64,000 nucleotides of DNA from Pectinophora gossypiella. Its lineage: Eukaryota; Arthropoda; Insecta; Lepidoptera; Gelechiidae. The notes beneath the pieces were generated by a model. That model saw only the letters and a list, made by a program, of their open reading frames with translations. It was not told the DNA's origin and made no database searches. Shown one piece after another: positions 21,966 through 34,471 of this stretch. Location: positions 310,001-374,000 of the forward strand of contig NC_065427.1 in NCBI RefSeq assembly GCF_024362695.1. Reading direction: 5' to 3'. Position 1 is the stretch's first letter, and every line of letters starts with the position of its first letter. A program made the translations under genes and the position numbers.

Positions 21966-24695
21966 ACGTGATATTAATTATCTATGATTCAATCTTTAGA
22001 ATTATTAATTATATTTAGAACCCGGGATTCAAACCCACTACAAAATAAGTCACGAGTTTTCTAAACAGGGCTATTCACTAGTAAAGCGTACGAAATTAAC
22101 TAAGATGAATATTTTATAAACAGTGTACCATCAGAAAAACCTGCAATACCTATCGTTAAAAATACATAATTAATATATGAACTGAAAATTAAATTAATTT
22201 TTGCCACTTCAACTGTTTCAGTAAGGAAAAGCCGATAAGTCAACACTCAACGTAAAACCAGTAACTTTATTGAATCGTTAAAAATTTGGGTCATAAAACC
22301 CAGGAGGCCTTTCAAAACATTTTGCTAACACTTCTTAAATTGCTGCAAAGCCACGTAACTTTTTAATCAATGTAAGAGCAAAGAATTCCTGAGTTAAACG
22401 ACCGTAGAAGGGAATTTAATCTCCCCTTTGAGCCGCACGGGACGAGCTGAGACCTGCGAGGCCTTAAAAAGAAAACAACAGCTTCTACGGGATATACGAT
22501 ATTGGCGCCGTTATAGCAAGGAAACTTTGAACAGCCGCGGCTTAAACAAAATTGTTTACATAACAACCGATTGTGTAACGGAAAAAACACTACAATGCGC
22601 CTGATAAAGCACGACTCCATTAATGTTGACTTTAGAGCTGTGACATACCGGTTCTTACTGAGATTGATGTATTCGTGATTCTAGTTACTTATATAATTCA
22701 TCACATATTTCCCTGAGTCGTCGTCATAATTGCATTCACATTATAACATCACTAATACGTATCATACCGATCCCGAAGAAAGCTTCAAAATTGTCTGTCA
22801 TAATGGTTCAGTACGCTTCTCGAGATATTCTCATCATAATTTAGCCTGTCACTATTCTCGCCTCCATAATTATAATACGCCAGCATAATCTGCGTCAGAA
22901 CCACAGAGCTGCGGCCGTGTTTACAACGAGAAAACAATACCAACAAACAATAGGAAACTTGCAAACAACGTAATTGGCCAATAAAGATCCCATTGAGAGG
23001 CCTTTACACCGAATTAACCCTTGCTCCTAATTGCGGGGCTGTTCCGGGCAAGTGCTCGGGGAATCGCTTGTATGTTTCTCTTAATGGTTATCGACTCGAT
23101 TCTGTTATTTTTACGAGTAAATACAGAGCGGCGACCCTACGGCCTTACGTACCTTTTGTTTAGTTAAATTTTATGATTAAACGCTTATTGAAAAATGGAA
23201 AAAGATTTTAACGGTGCGGATTTGAATTATTATTGAACAGATTTTCTATAATGCTATTGATTTGACCCAGTTCTTTAATATTCCTCGCGGCAAACTGGCG
23301 GATTCTGAACAATTGTGTTTCTAATCACTACAGACACACCGAATCCGTATTTTGTCCTATAGTTTCCAGAAAACAGTAAACAGGCTATGAACGTTTCAGC
23401 TTTAAAAGACTATGAAACATTTGAACAAAACTATAATCGCTCCCGTATTACATCGTACAAGAGCCACGAAACGAAACAAAAATAGGATAGTTTATGACTG
23501 ACATAAAGATCTTTCTACAATTAATAACAATGATATTGGTAATACATTATGGTTAGATGTAGGCGTAGAGAACGATACAGGAAAGTATGGGTTATGAGTA
23601 GGTACTGAGATAAAAACTGATTGAGATAGATGGAAGCAGGAATGCCACCTACAGTGCGATACTGGGATAAAAAATAATAATATTAATAAAAACTGTAATG
23701 AAGAAATAGAAGATAGTGATGGTGATGAAAAATAAACAACACAATCCACCAATACTACAGTTGTCAAACTGTAAGATAAGAAGAGCGACGGTGAATCGGG
23801 CCGCGTCTGCGTTCTAGCCGCTCTCAATTATCGTTTGTACGCCGCCCTCTCGGGGCCTAATTCATTGAGGGACACCGTGCAATTCTGGATGTTCCTTACC
23901 CCAAACTTCTCGTAATCTGAAAAGCATTTAAGTTTAATAACCTTGATGACGTTCCCAAAGACCATCATGGAAATATGGTACATATACTCTATACACAACA
24001 GATTTACTCTCACGTAATGTGAAGTTGCAAAAAATATATATTTATAAACTGCTATGGAAGTTATGATTTTCCAAAACAAATTGAAAGAGTTTTTTATTGG
24101 TGTAATAATTTTATTGGAATGATGTAATTAATTTATTTTTGCCGCTAATTATGCCGGTTGTCAGTTATAATCTACTAACTGATTTTCCACTCAAGCAGTT
24201 CACATCAAGCAGTTGTATTTAATTAAGGTATTAACGTTCCAATTCAAAATGGATTTACAGTACCCTTGGTTGCCTTTTAATTTATATTATCTGAATGAAC
24301 AAGTAAGTTCCTTCAGAAATAAACCATCATGAAAACCTTATGTGAGTCACGAAAAAGCTTCATCAAGGATCTCCTTGTACAGAATAAGGCTGCAATCGCA
24401 AAGTGCTGAGCTGTGCAGTGTCTCCTAACTGGGAGGGGAACTTGCCGATTTCGTTAAGATCTTGATTGTCTCTCCGCTGATACGGCTGTAGTTTGTTGAG
24501 CGATCCATTCTTGTACTTCGTTGTCTTATATTGGATTTCTCGGTATATAGGTAGACTCCGTATCTTTATCGTTCGACAGGTGTTACTGTAATACCTACAT
24601 CTCTGTATAAATGTGTCGAGAACTTTATTAAGACATGTGAGTACTTTTAGATTCTACCGGGGTGGACGCAGGTACAAGTCACCAATAGCACACCC
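21966..24695. other. Gene-free stretch, mainly unique
   Basis: No homology-supported exon. ORFs of 83-111 codons on the minus strand (22363-22620, 23492-23827, 23828-24079) have low-complexity, serine/leucine-rich or random-looking translations and no domain, so I treat them as chance. Confidence 0.5.
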
Positions 24696-24699
24696 GGAC

Positions 24700-24850
24700 A
24701 TTTTTCTTTTTCGGACAATCCTGCAACGTTATGGCCAAACTCAGGACAGTATCACAAAGTGATGTCGACAATAGCCCCATCCGGAATCGAACACTGGTCT
24801 CCGGATCGTGAGGCCAATGTTCTAACCACTAGATCGCGGAGGTTGTTGCT
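24700..24850 (-). mobile_element. tRNA-derived SINE head
   Basis: On the + strand: gccccatccggaatcgaaca, then cggatcgtgaggccaatgtt, then ctaaccactagatcgcgga. The minus strand gives a tRNA-like head (tctagtggttag A box and a diverged B box) followed by the cacttygtgat body start. It is the same family as 46325 and 47255. Confidence 0.75.
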
Positions 24851-25334
24851 ATAAATTGTTGCTGATAAATAAGGATAAATTATAATGTAAATGTAACAAG
24901 CACATTATCGCCAAAATATAAAGGTAGTTCCTCAGACTAGAGAAGACAAGATCCATTAGTCATGTTGCACAAAACCTCCGCACCATTAAAGCGACTTCAA
25001 CTTTATTCCGATTCCAGTAGAGAAAAAATCTATTAAGAGGCGTATAATTAGTAAGCACCCTAGCATCTGTGCTGGGGTGTTACCCTTATTTGACCTTGAC
25101 CTTACCTTTCCATGGCCCCTTAATTTGATCCCCGAATGGATAATTCAAACTAATAGATCACTCACCCTCCATCGTAAATTCAGAAGGGAATTTAGGTTAG
25201 ACAATGTCTGTAAGTTTCTAAATATTCGCATCTACAGAATGGGATTAGGTCGTCTTCTTTCTTTTGGACTGTGAACCTGTCATCATACGGTTTGTGGAAT
25301 TAATGTTTGGATCTTTAAATGATTAACGAAAACA

Positions 25335-25490
25335 TCGTGAGGAAACCCGAGAAATATGTTTTCGGAAGTATGTGACGTAATTGGGCTATTTTCCTTTCGG
25401 GGTGGAAGGCCAGACAGGCAGTCTCCTCTGTAAAAAAACACCTGACCTATTAATTCTTCAGGTAAGGTAAGCGTACACTGTGAACGGGAG
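25335..25490 (+). repeat. Dispersed repeat (gaggaaaccc family)
   Basis: aaaacatcgtgaggaaaccc, then gagaaatatgttttcggaag, then ggaaggccagacaggcagtc, then cttcaggtaaggtaagcg. Inverse copies are at 32525-32750 and, split, at 35975-36335. The 3' end with a (gat)n tail is seen at 15398-15460. This is a typical retroposon-type repeat. Confidence 0.75.
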
Positions 25491-25494
25491 ATAA

Positions 25495-26920
25495 TGAACT
25501 TACCGTCATATGGTTCATCAAAGGCTTCAAAACCAAGTGTCCATGCAAGTTGAACTTCTCTTCAAAAATCCCGACTCAATAGAGGATAAGTTTTGTCTGT
25601 TCCATCTATGTGTGGGTGTCTATGCATAAATTCTGCTTCTACACACGACTTCCCTTTTTCGATATACCGGCTTTCAAGCACCTCTAAGTAATATTACCTG
25701 ATAAAATTTTGCTTTAAAGTCAAACTACTGAATTGTAATAGTATCCAAAATCTAAATATAAACCTTTGAAGCGTACCGCGCTCAACAACACGCCTTTGAA
25801 ATGGTGCGTTGCGTTTGTCAGGTGTTCAACGGGTCCAGGCATTAAATTACGTCAAATTTATGGCGACTTAACCCTAATCTCTCGCATTTCAATAATCTCT
25901 GCGTCAGGGACTCTGGAGTACTCAACAGCAGGGCCCACTAATGGGTCGGTAAATCAACCCGCGGCCGCGAGCGCCCCAGGACTCTGCCAGATAATTAGTT
26001 TTGGAGGGTAGTGTAACATAGTTTGGTGTGGGAGTGCCATTATTGTAATCGAATTGCAGGCTTTATTAACATCTTAATTACCATCAACCTCGGTCGTATG
26101 GAAAATAGGATGCAAGAGCTCCCAACAGCCCACCAGCTTTCGCGGCGCTATTGTCTTTCTTTTTAACAAAAGAATTTTTTAACACTATTTTTTATTATTA
26201 ATGCCGCTTGCACCATGTAAATACCTACGTTACTTACTCTACATACAGCACAAGAACTACTCAATAAAAGTCCTTTTAGAAAAACAAATAATTCGCAAAC
26301 CGATTATTAACCTATTATTTTATCTCCGAATATTGTTGAATTCAACCGTACGCATTCTCTTTAGTAAACCCAAAAGCCGAAACAACCTAAATTCTTAAAA
26401 TATAAATATCAATTTCCTCAAGAAGATGCGCTTTAAAAAAAACCATTATTTAAATTAAACTGCACCTTTATAATGCCTTAATTCTCTATTTATTTACTTT
26501 ATCTAGGTATACTATTTATCTAGGTATGCACGACTAAATCTGATTAGATTTATAATATTTATAGCTATAGGTACCTAACGGGTCATTCAGCTTCCGTAAT
26601 TAACCACAACCGCTAATTACGTCGCATAACAAACATCAATATATTGTGTCAAATATCAAATATGCAGTATTATAATATTTATCATTATTTGTACGTACAC
26701 TTGTTTTAACAATGTTTTGGCGTAATACTTTATTCATCAGTGTGAATACAGGCTCGCCATAAAATAGTGCCAAACTTGCAATAATTATGACAAGGGCAGC
26801 GATATTATTAATTTAAATTTGTTTCTATAAATGTCCTAAAATGTACTTGTACTTGTTCGCTTCTATGCTGGATTGGAAGCGAATAAAAAATATAAAACAC
26901 ATTATATCCGACAGAGATTG
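25495..26920. other. Gene-free stretch
   Basis: ORFs at 25766-26011 and 26201-26398 lack recognisable domains. 25930-25985 is locally GC-rich. Nothing else is supported. Confidence 0.5.
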
Positions 26921-26924
26921 TGAA

Positions 26925-27316
26925 TAAGAATAAGAATAATTTATTTGCCAGAAAACAGTATTTACAGATGTAATTGTATAAAGTAGTCCGTGTTTTCAGC
27001 TTACAAGTAAGCATGCAAATTTATGTTGTTGCTACACATGCATCTACAATTAAATAATAATTATATAATACAAATCAATCATAAAATAAAATAATAATAA
27101 AACTCTAATTAACAATGTCAAAATTTAGTTTTTATAATCTAGAAATTCCTTAATACTATAAAAGCAATGTTGTTGCAACCATTTTGTCAAATTAACTTTA
27201 AAAGCAGCTTTGGTCATGTTCTTAAATACGGTGGGAAGTTTATTATAAATAACTATACACATATTTGATATGTTCCTCTTGTAAATATATTTGTGTGGTT
27301 TCCAATATGATAAACC
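26925..27316 (-). pseudogene. Jockey-like LINE 3' end with C-terminal ORF remnant
   Basis: Reading minus from 27316 to the stop at 27125-27127 gives a frame with VIYNKLPTVFKN and WLQQHCFYSIKEFLDYKN. YNKLP, FK..L..WL and FYSI.EFL are hallmarks of the C-terminus of Jockey-clade reverse transcriptase ORFs in insects. The 3' UTR runs to 26925 and ends in a (attctt)n tail. It is strongly 5'-truncated. A related fragment is at 40760-41139. Confidence 0.8.
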
Positions 27317-27389
27317 TTCAAATTAATATAAATTTTAATAAAGATGGGCTGAACACAATAAAACTGACAACAGGCCAAAATTCTTCCTA

Positions 27390-27470
27390 GTCGTACGCGC
27401 TGTCAGAATTTTCAGTTTTAATATGGAATTATTATAATCACATACACAGAACAGAGAAGGACGATTATTG
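27390..27470. repeat. Interspersed repeat fragment (gtacgcgctgtca family)
   Basis: tagtcgtacgcgctgtcaga, then cagttttaatatggaatta. The same signature is at 60985-61030 and, inverted, at 11325-11370. Confidence 0.55.
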
Positions 27471-27704
27471 TTTCGTTTGAAAAATTCAGATGACGTCATT
27501 AAAGGAATTTGGCGCTGGAAGCAAATTGTGGCTGTGAGTGTGGCTGTTTGGCTGGTATTGCGGTTGGACGTGGTGCTATGTTATGTTGTTGAATTTTGAT
27601 TTGCTGGCACCTTGAAATGACTGACTGTAAATTTGCTAGGAGTCTCAAATTTTGCTTGGTGGCTCCTTTTGGGATATAGTGTTTACTAAGACGAGATTTT
27701 ATGA

Positions 27705-27815
27705 AATTCATCCCCTAAGGGGGCAAAGAGCGGTGGCAAAGTTTGTATGAAAATTGTATAATTTTAATAGGTAGCTTCACGCAAAGTCGCGGGTAACAGC
27801 AACAGCAAATCTAGG
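27705..27815 (+). mobile_element. Helitron-like fragment
   Basis: catcccctaagggggcaaag, then cacgcaaagtcgcgggtaac, with a nearby ctag. This matches the 3' part of small lepidopteran Helitrons, in which a hairpin with a gtcgcgggc-type sequence precedes CTAG. It is truncated at the 5' side. Confidence 0.45.
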
Positions 27816-27829
27816 TGTACAAATGATTC

Positions 27830-29185
27830 AACAGTTATTTATTATTTAAAAATTCATCATGAATCATGCTGAAAACGTCCCCGTAAAAGCATCCCATTAA
27901 GATAAATGTCTACATATGCGATTAAAGACCGTACCTAATCTGGAGATAGAAAATCGATCCCGCCAGAGTCGGTGTTCTGTCGGATTATTCTCACTGACAA
28001 TATCAAATTGCGCGCGCCCTCGTTGCTAATGAAGGAGACGGATGGTCGCGAGTGTTCGTGCGAGGGGCGATGTATACTCACCATTCAGATAATGACCCCA
28101 GCTACGAGTAATAACGGAATAGCTACATAATGCCCTCGATATGTTCCGTCCCACCGCCTCACAGCCTCAGGGACCTGCCTCACGGTGCGATCGGATATCG
28201 CATGATGCGATTTTGGGGTCAAGTTACTACTATGACTACATCACATGTAATAATCACAAATCGCTCGACGTGGACGGAAAATAGGTTAAGCGAACGCGTG
28301 ACAAACGCGACGTTAAGCCACTCATAGTTAAGCGACTTTCAGGACACTCACCATTGGGGGAATCGCTGTCAATGAAATAATAAAAAAAAAAACAAAATTT
28401 TTTAGACACGTTATAACTATTTGTAAAAATTACATAGGTATATTTATATTGTCATATACTGTATTCTCAAATAGTCAATTGTTTCGCGATATCGCAACGA
28501 ATTGTATCGTGCCGTGAGGAAGCTCTCTTACTGCTACGCAAATGCTTTCAAATTGACGAGCGCATTTTTCTCGCCTCAGGAGTGTCTGTGTTCGGGCGGG
28601 CACATAATTGCCCGATGAGCGGGGTGTATTCGTCACTTTCTAACTTGGGAGTAAGGTGATTAGCGTTGGAATTTGTTTGATAACAAATTGTTTTTTTTAT
28701 TTGTGTTATGACGTTGATTGGAAATAGAACAAAAATAACGTTTTTATTATCATATTTAAAATAAAACTCCAGCCACATCTGCTACTAAAGTCTTAAGATG
28801 GATATCATGAACCGAAAGGTAAAAGAATAACCTTCACCCTTCGCCTATAGCCCATCAAGTGAGAGGAAATACCGCCTTATTACAAAACGAGCACGAAAAG
28901 TAATACTAAGTTTAAAATATAGACCGCACCACGATATAAGCCCACGGTTTGTCGAATCATAATAATTATATGCAGAATCTGTGACATATGCCCCTTACCC
29001 TTGCCCAGGGATACGGGTGTAGACCTCAACGGTTGCAGAGGCGGAAATGGGAGCCATCGGTATGGCAATGCAGGATGGAAGGACTGTAAGGTGGAACCTG
29101 ACAGAGGGCAGCAATAATTGTCTGTACTATTCAGAGGCGGATGATAGGATTCCAGGAGGACAGGAGAGTACGGCTTTGAAATAGA
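27830..29185. other. Gene-free stretch
   Basis: 27990-28330 is relatively GC-rich and CpG-containing, with a 65-codon ORF at 28130-28327 of no recognisable family. I see no splice-supported exon. The remainder is AT-rich. Confidence 0.45.
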
Positions 29186-29189
29186 CTAC

Positions 29190-29310
29190 TCTGGGTGCCG
29201 TCCCATTCGCGTCAGCCAGAGTACTGCGGGGCGGAAGGCAAGAGGGAAACCACTGCGCTATTTGTCCCTAAAAAAGTAGAATGGAGAATGCTACACCGAC
29301 AAGATTTAAA
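29190..29310 (+). repeat. Dispersed repeat (ggcaagagggaaaccac family)
   Basis: aaggcaagagggaaaccact, then gtccctaaaaaagtagaatg, then gagaatgctacaccgacaag. Inverse copies are at 49935-50010 and 56476-56570. Confidence 0.7.
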
Positions 29311-29644
29311 TTAGTGATGATGACTGGTACCTACGTACTATCTTACAGTGTTCATTTTGTAATAAGGCGGATATTCTTAGTCGACATTTACATAATAAGC
29401 ATGCGCATATGTTTTGTCGTCCCAGATTATGCATAGAGCTAATACGGTCCTGTAGACGTTTGAAGTTACCAGTAAAACGGGCTTAAACCATAAACAAACG
29501 TACGTATAGAGATGTATGTACGTGTTTGTGGACACAAGAAGGGATAACGTCACTCACTCTACCAACCGCATCTTTGGTCAACTTACAACTTTCCACACCC
29601 TCACAGTCTCCGCAAACCCTACAAAAGACAACTTTCCTTGAACG

Positions 29645-29765
29645 TAACATACAAGCCACACGCCTGTATACCCGACGGGGGTAGGGAAAGGTGTATATAC
29701 CCCCACTCCTCGCCAGCTATGTTTAAGTGTACACGGCAGTATCGCGTGATATCAATGATCCAGAC
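29645..29765. repeat. Dispersed repeat (gtgtatatacccccactcctc)
   Basis: cacgcctgtatacccgacgg, then aaaggtgtatatacccccac, then cgccagctatgtttaagtgt. Related to 21690-21965 and, in reverse, to 45775-45925. Confidence 0.6.
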
Positions 29766-30273
29766 ATGAATTCAAACTCATAAAGAGGAATGCCATGTAT
29801 AAAGTAGCGCCGCTGCAAAGCGAAAAAAAACATCGAGAAGTATATATACTGAGTAGTCCCGCTAAGGGAGTATGCTCTGCAGCGGCCCACTTTATTTCAT
29901 TATTTTCTTTATTACTATAGCGTAAAAAATATTTTCACGTACACTATAAAGGTAGTACGTACATTTAATTACACCGTCTCCAACTGAATTGGAAGTGTTG
30001 GCCCCGCGACAGAGCATCACACAAGAATTACAGTAAAAGTATTATTTTAAATTAATTGCTGCTCGTTATTTAAAATTCTAGTAGAATGCACAGGATAATT
30101 AATTATTTCTTTATAAAACCGTTTCGCCAAACGAAGTTGCAACTGTAGACGCGAATACGATTCTAATTATAATGGTACCAGTAGTTGGTTTCGTACTGAT
30201 CGTTCACATTGACAGCGGAGGCGGTAGCGGGCGCGGATGGGAGAGCGTTGTGTTCATGCCTTTCTATATAATA

Positions 30274-30781
30274 CTAGCTTTTGCCCACGACTTCGTCCGC
30301 GTGGCGTCTTATAAAAGAGAGATCTTTGTATGTGTGGGAGAAAGGTTAAAAAATGCTTAATTTTATTATTTTTTAAATGAGGTTATAGTATAAGTAGCTT
30401 AATTAAATAATGAATTGTTATTAATTTTTAGATTATTAGTTTATGATAATTTGGTTTGATATAAAATTAGGAAAATACGATCAGTGGAGGCTAACCCTAA
30501 AGTACCTATAGGCTTTCGTCTGGAATAAATTCAGAGACGAAAATGTTTTTTTCATAAAAATGTTTTTTCCCGCTAACTCCCGTTCCCGTGGGAATTTTGC
30601 AATATCCTGTTGCAACTAAGCTTTAAGTTTACTAAGGTACCTGCATGCCAAATTTCAAGCGTCGAACTTAAGCGGTTTAGATTTTTCATACAAAAGGAAA
30701 AGTGTCTTCTTTTAGCCGTTTATGATGTGCGTTGATATGTCAGTCAGTCAGTCAATCAGTTTCTCCTTTTATATATTTAGA
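30274..30781 (-). mobile_element. Non-autonomous Helitron, both ends present
   Basis: On the minus strand the element starts TCTAAATATATAAAAGGAG at 30781. It passes through a (gact)n run and ends CGCGGACGAAGTCGTGGGC then AAAAGCTAG at 30274. TC at the 5' end and CTAG at the 3' end preceded by a GC-rich hairpin region are the defining features of small Helitrons. It has no Rep/helicase ORF. The ORF 30172-30360 overlaps its end by chance. Confidence 0.75.
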
Positions 30782-30805
30782 TGCGCATGTTCTTATACAG
30801 AGTCT

Positions 30806-30977
30806 GTGTTAGTGATATCGTAAGGTAAACTTTGAGAGATGATTCAGACCACGATTTTGAACTGATATCAAGTGGAATTTTCCGTCGCAAAAGTGACATG
30901 AAATTCCACTTGATATCAACTCGGAATCATGGTCTGAATCATCCCTCTCAGTATTCGTTACGGTGTCAGTAACACCC
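30806..30977. mobile_element. Palindromic MITE, intact copy
   Basis: The left and right halves are inverted. gatgattcagaccacgattt pairs with ccatggtctgaatcatccct, and gatatcaagtggaatttt pairs with gaaattccacttgatatc. The loop is about 15 bp. Ends are gtgttagtgat and gtcagtaacac. Other copies are at 44468-45742 (interrupted), 44397-44432 (end only) and 50647-50731 (half). Confidence 0.88.
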
Positions 30978-31379
30978 ATAGCTACAAAGTAAGTTGTTAG
31001 TCCGCTAAAAAAATTATTTTCCGCTATCGCTTCCACAGCCGCTACACAATATGAATAGCGCTTTGAATCGCTGTCTGGACAGTGTCGGCGTGTGAGTCTC
31101 GGGTCTATTCTCCGGGCTCCGGGCTAATACTATTCCGGCTTCATTTCCGCCCCGGATTGTTCCCAACTCGAATTTAACTGGACGTCATGAGTTATGACGG
31201 GTTTGTTTCTGATTTTGTTGACTCTGCTTGTGTGGAACTTTTTAAATTTTAATGATCTGCGGCTTTATTTTGATTTCGTTAATATATGCGTCGGGTTGAG
31301 CCAACGAGCTATGGTCTAACTTTGTAAAAGCCACGTACATTAGTAAGGGGGAATTTATTTAAGAGTAACTGTGGTCCTG

Positions 31380-31560
31380 TGCGTCACCTGTCAGCTTCTC
31401 AAACGTGGAACACCGGTTCAAACCCTGGTGCCGGACTTGCACTAATGATTTATTAATTTATCTTAAGTGCTATTTTCAAAGATGAAGCGGGGGTACTCAG
31501 TTCGTTTTGCGATGGATGTACCTCTGACTAGCCCAATTGGGTATAGTAGTCGTGATCTTA
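31380..31560 (+). mobile_element. SINE-like repeat
   Basis: tRNA-like B-box sequence (ccggttcaaaccctggtgcc), then cactaatgatttattaattt, then tttgcgatggatgtacctct, then gtatagtagtcgtgatctta. The same order of blocks is found at 36970-37200. The final block is the element found in reverse at 14395, 48620, 50410 and other sites. Confidence 0.65.
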
Positions 31561-31599
31561 TACATTTATTTAAGAGCCTAGTCGTTATTATGAGCTAGA

Positions 31600-31640
31600 A
31601 TAGAAGATTAACCCTGGTGTTGACGAGGTAGATCTCTTTT
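31600..31640 (+). repeat. SINE tail fragment
   Basis: ttaaccctggtgttgacgag matches the 3' body of the tRNA-derived SINE (ccctgacaccag...), as at 37290 and 46605. Confidence 0.4.
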
Positions 31641-31964
31641 CAGTTGGTCATCCACGGAATATTAAAAATAGAAAAGAGTATGAAATATGGGCCCATGATT
31701 AAAGTGAGGGCGCAATCAAACAAACTTTCAGCAAAATTATATGGACAAGTCGTCTGTATTTTTGTACGCTCACAAGTACAAACATGTATATTATGTAGGG
31801 AGCGCTGGTAAATTGTAATAAAACCCCACACAAACAATTGAATGAACTGTATTACTTAGGATATTAATTAAATTACAAGATCCAAGCATTGAGACGCGTT
31901 GGCTTGCTCGCGCTAGAGATGTGACTGACCATAAATGGTAGACTATTAGGTATGTCCCATACAG

Positions 31965-32095
31965 TATATACTCTAAAACCATGTCACATTAACTTTTTTG
32001 ACAAATTAAACCGTAAATTTCATTAAATGTCAAATATGGTAGTGCGACAGGGTTCTAAAGTGTACATGATGTTGCTTACGACTGTATACGACTTT
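31965..32095 (+). repeat. Interspersed repeat, copy 2
   Basis: accatgtcacattaactttt, then aaatgtcaaatatggtagtg, then cgacagggttctaaagtgt. It aligns with 13273-13390 and is flanked by cagtatat and actgtata, which could be short inverted ends. Confidence 0.7.
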
Positions 32096-32299
32096 TGCAA
32101 AAATTCGTCTAAATTCAAACATTGTGGTGTCAATCTTTGTTACTTACTCTAAGTTACTAGGTACTCAGAATAGACTACAGTTTGAAACAGCCTCTAATAA
32201 TTAATGACTGCATTGACACAGACGTGCAGACGACAGCCAAATGTCTAGGCACTTTGTTTGTTAGAAATGATAGTGCTATTTTTAGACACCTCGTAATTT

Positions 32300-32350
32300 C
32301 CAGTTATACCTGTCATTTTCTTATCAAAGGAATATATCAAGGGACTTTGT
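32300..32350 (+). repeat. MITE end fragment
   Basis: ccagttatacctgtcatttt followed by cttatc matches the terminal repeat of the 286-bp MITE at 49626-49911. Confidence 0.5.
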
Positions 32351-32374
32351 TGTCTCAATAGTACCTGACTCTGA

Positions 32375-32440
32375 TACCAGGGTAAATGAGGGCTGTCATT
32401 TTCTCACAACCCACACGAGAAAAGTGATTTCGAAACAGTT
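32375..32440 (+). repeat. SINE tail fragment
   Basis: gataccagggtaaatgaggg, then cacaacccacacgagaaaag. This matches the 3' region of the tRNA-derived SINE at 46605-46645. Confidence 0.5.
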
Positions 32441-32524
32441 GTGGGCTTGCTTGGAATGCTTTACTAGCATCATAGACTTTAACACGTTATTTTTGTACCT
32501 TGGTTAGGTAGCAGGTACATGATT

Positions 32525-32750
32525 AAGTCATCATCTCCCCAGCGTTATCCCGTTTCTTCACAGGGTCCGCTTACCTAACCTGAAGATTTGACAGGACCGG
32601 TTTTATTTTTACAGAAGTAACTGCCTGTCTGACCTTCCAGCCCGCGAAGGGAAAACCAGCCAAATGTAGGTTAGGTCACATACCTCCGAAATACATTTCT
32701 CGGAAATGTGGGTTTCCTCACAATGTTTTCCTTCACCGCTGAGCTCGTGA
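32525..32750 (-). repeat. Dispersed repeat, near full-length copy (gaggaaaccc family)
   Basis: On the + strand: catcatctccccagcgttat, then gtccgcttacctaacctgaa, then aactgcctgtctgaccttcc, then gtgggtttcctcacaatgtt. It is the inverse of 25335-25490 and longer at both sides. Confidence 0.75.
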
Positions 32751-32759
32751 TTATATCAA

Positions 32760-34256
32760 GTGTACAAGCAAATTTTCTTATGATTCGTCTGTCCACTCCG
32801 GTAGGGGGGAGCGTGAGTTGTAAGTCTGGCACAGCTCACAAAATATAACCTATTATAAAAAATATCATTTAGCAATACCTACATCGAACTCCGCGATATA
32901 ATCTGGTAGGATTGGTAGCCAATAATAAGTATCCAAGCGTAATTTATAGTACAAGTTGTCTGTCGATAACATCAACCTCCCGTTAATTACTAGTGGGAAA
33001 ACTTTAGCCTTCATCTCTGACATGAAACTTATAATTTAATCTTCACACTATCTGACCCGCCTCATCCCAATATATTCTAGTTTTCAACATTTACACTAAG
33101 TAAGTAAATAGTACTTACTTGGAAGTTGATGGCCCAGTGTTGGTTAAGTTTTAGTTTAATACTCTAAGGATCAAAATTGTAGAAGATTTCTTAATCATAA
33201 TGCTGTAGTAGTTTCTAATTAGGAGGACGTGATGTTGCTAGAAGTTGTGCGGAATCACAAATTTCTTTCTCAGCGAACAATAATAATTGCGCACGATATA
33301 AGTATAGTAAGTAAGTAAAATATTTATTTCCTCTAAAATAACATTGTTTCGGGTACGTACCCATTTTATAGTTTTTTTAAAGTAATAAATACTCATTCTG
33401 TAATCATATTAGGAAAGTAGGCTGTTTATGTTACTTACGAAAGAAATTAAGTGTATCTTTCCCGTCCCTATCAAAAGTTCACGAACTTTACCGATATATC
33501 ACGTTATGCCCTGTTATGGCAATATGGAATTATACTCCAGAACTGAGTCACTAGGTACGTAGTGAACATTTCTCATTCTTATCGATAGTGTAGATTCTAC
33601 AGCTGGACACAAACCCTTAATCGCACAGATCACAACTACCACTACACTATTATATCACTTCACGACGTGATCTATAGAATTGCTATCAGTCAATGTGATT
33701 ACCACAAACGCGATACCTAGACACATAAAGCCATGTCTTCTGATGTCTTTACAATGTGCTGCAACATTGACCTTCCACATATTGCTTACCGTCGGAGCGG
33801 AATATCTCAATCATAGATCATACAACAAAGGGGATATGCGCTCAGCTTAAATTACAGGAGTATGCATGTCGCCTAACACACGTCGGCGTGTCAAGCGGCC
33901 ACACCAAGACATTAATTTCTGGCTGGACAGCTACATCTATTTATCCGCTGTTCATTGCGTAGGTACGCAAGCGCTAGTTGTGGATGCCGATATCAAAGAA
34001 GCGATGAATGACGTGGAAAGTTTTATTATACGATCGTTGTTTCATATAATTGATCGTTTCGTGCATATTTCGGTCTCTCCAGTTACGTTCTCGCGGGATC
34101 TCTCTTTAATAAGAACTCTGTGATCCATTCTTTTGAAATGTTGCACAAAGGTGCGCGTTGTTATGCTACAATATTGAACAAGTCGAGCATCACTTGTTAT
34201 TATGCCTCAAGTGTGTTTAACGTTTTCTTCAAATAACTATTGCATCCTTGTTGCAG
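32760..34256. other. Non-coding flank upstream of the Beat exons
   Basis: No exon is supported. The 85-codon ORF at 33866-34123 has no recognisable family and no signal peptide. Because the first visible Beat exon begins in phase 1 and lacks an initiator, this region is interpreted as intron. Confidence 0.5.
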
Positions 34257-34471
34257 GAGGCGTGTGGTCGCTCCGCAACCTGTCAATCTCGGTCCCGCGA
34301 GCAGTGCTCTCAGGCGAAGGTCAAGCAGCAGTGCTGCGGTGCTCGTATGAGCTGGAGGGCGCAGCTCTGTACTCCATACGCTGGTACCGCGCCGAGACGG
34401 AGTTCTACCGCTACGTGCCGCGCGAGATGCCACCCACCATGGTATTCCCGCTGCCCGGCGCTTCTGTTGAC
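34257..34471 (+). CDS. beat-like: Beat-like gene, exon with first half of Ig1
   Basis: The acceptor is ccttgttgcag and the donor is gttgac/gtgagt. It starts in phase 1 and ends on a codon boundary. It encodes SLRNLSISVPRAVLSGEG, Cys29 and the LYSIRWYR and FYRYVPREMPP blocks, the most recognisable Beat signature. It is markedly GC-rich compared with the flanking DNA. An in-frame ATG at 34202 lies in the intron before the acceptor, so it is not the start. Confidence 0.9.

Noticed and set aside
33866..34123. Candidate first exon of the Beat-like gene
   Set aside because: It has no signal peptide or hydrophobic leader, and its frame and end do not provide a donor matching the phase-1 entry at 34257.
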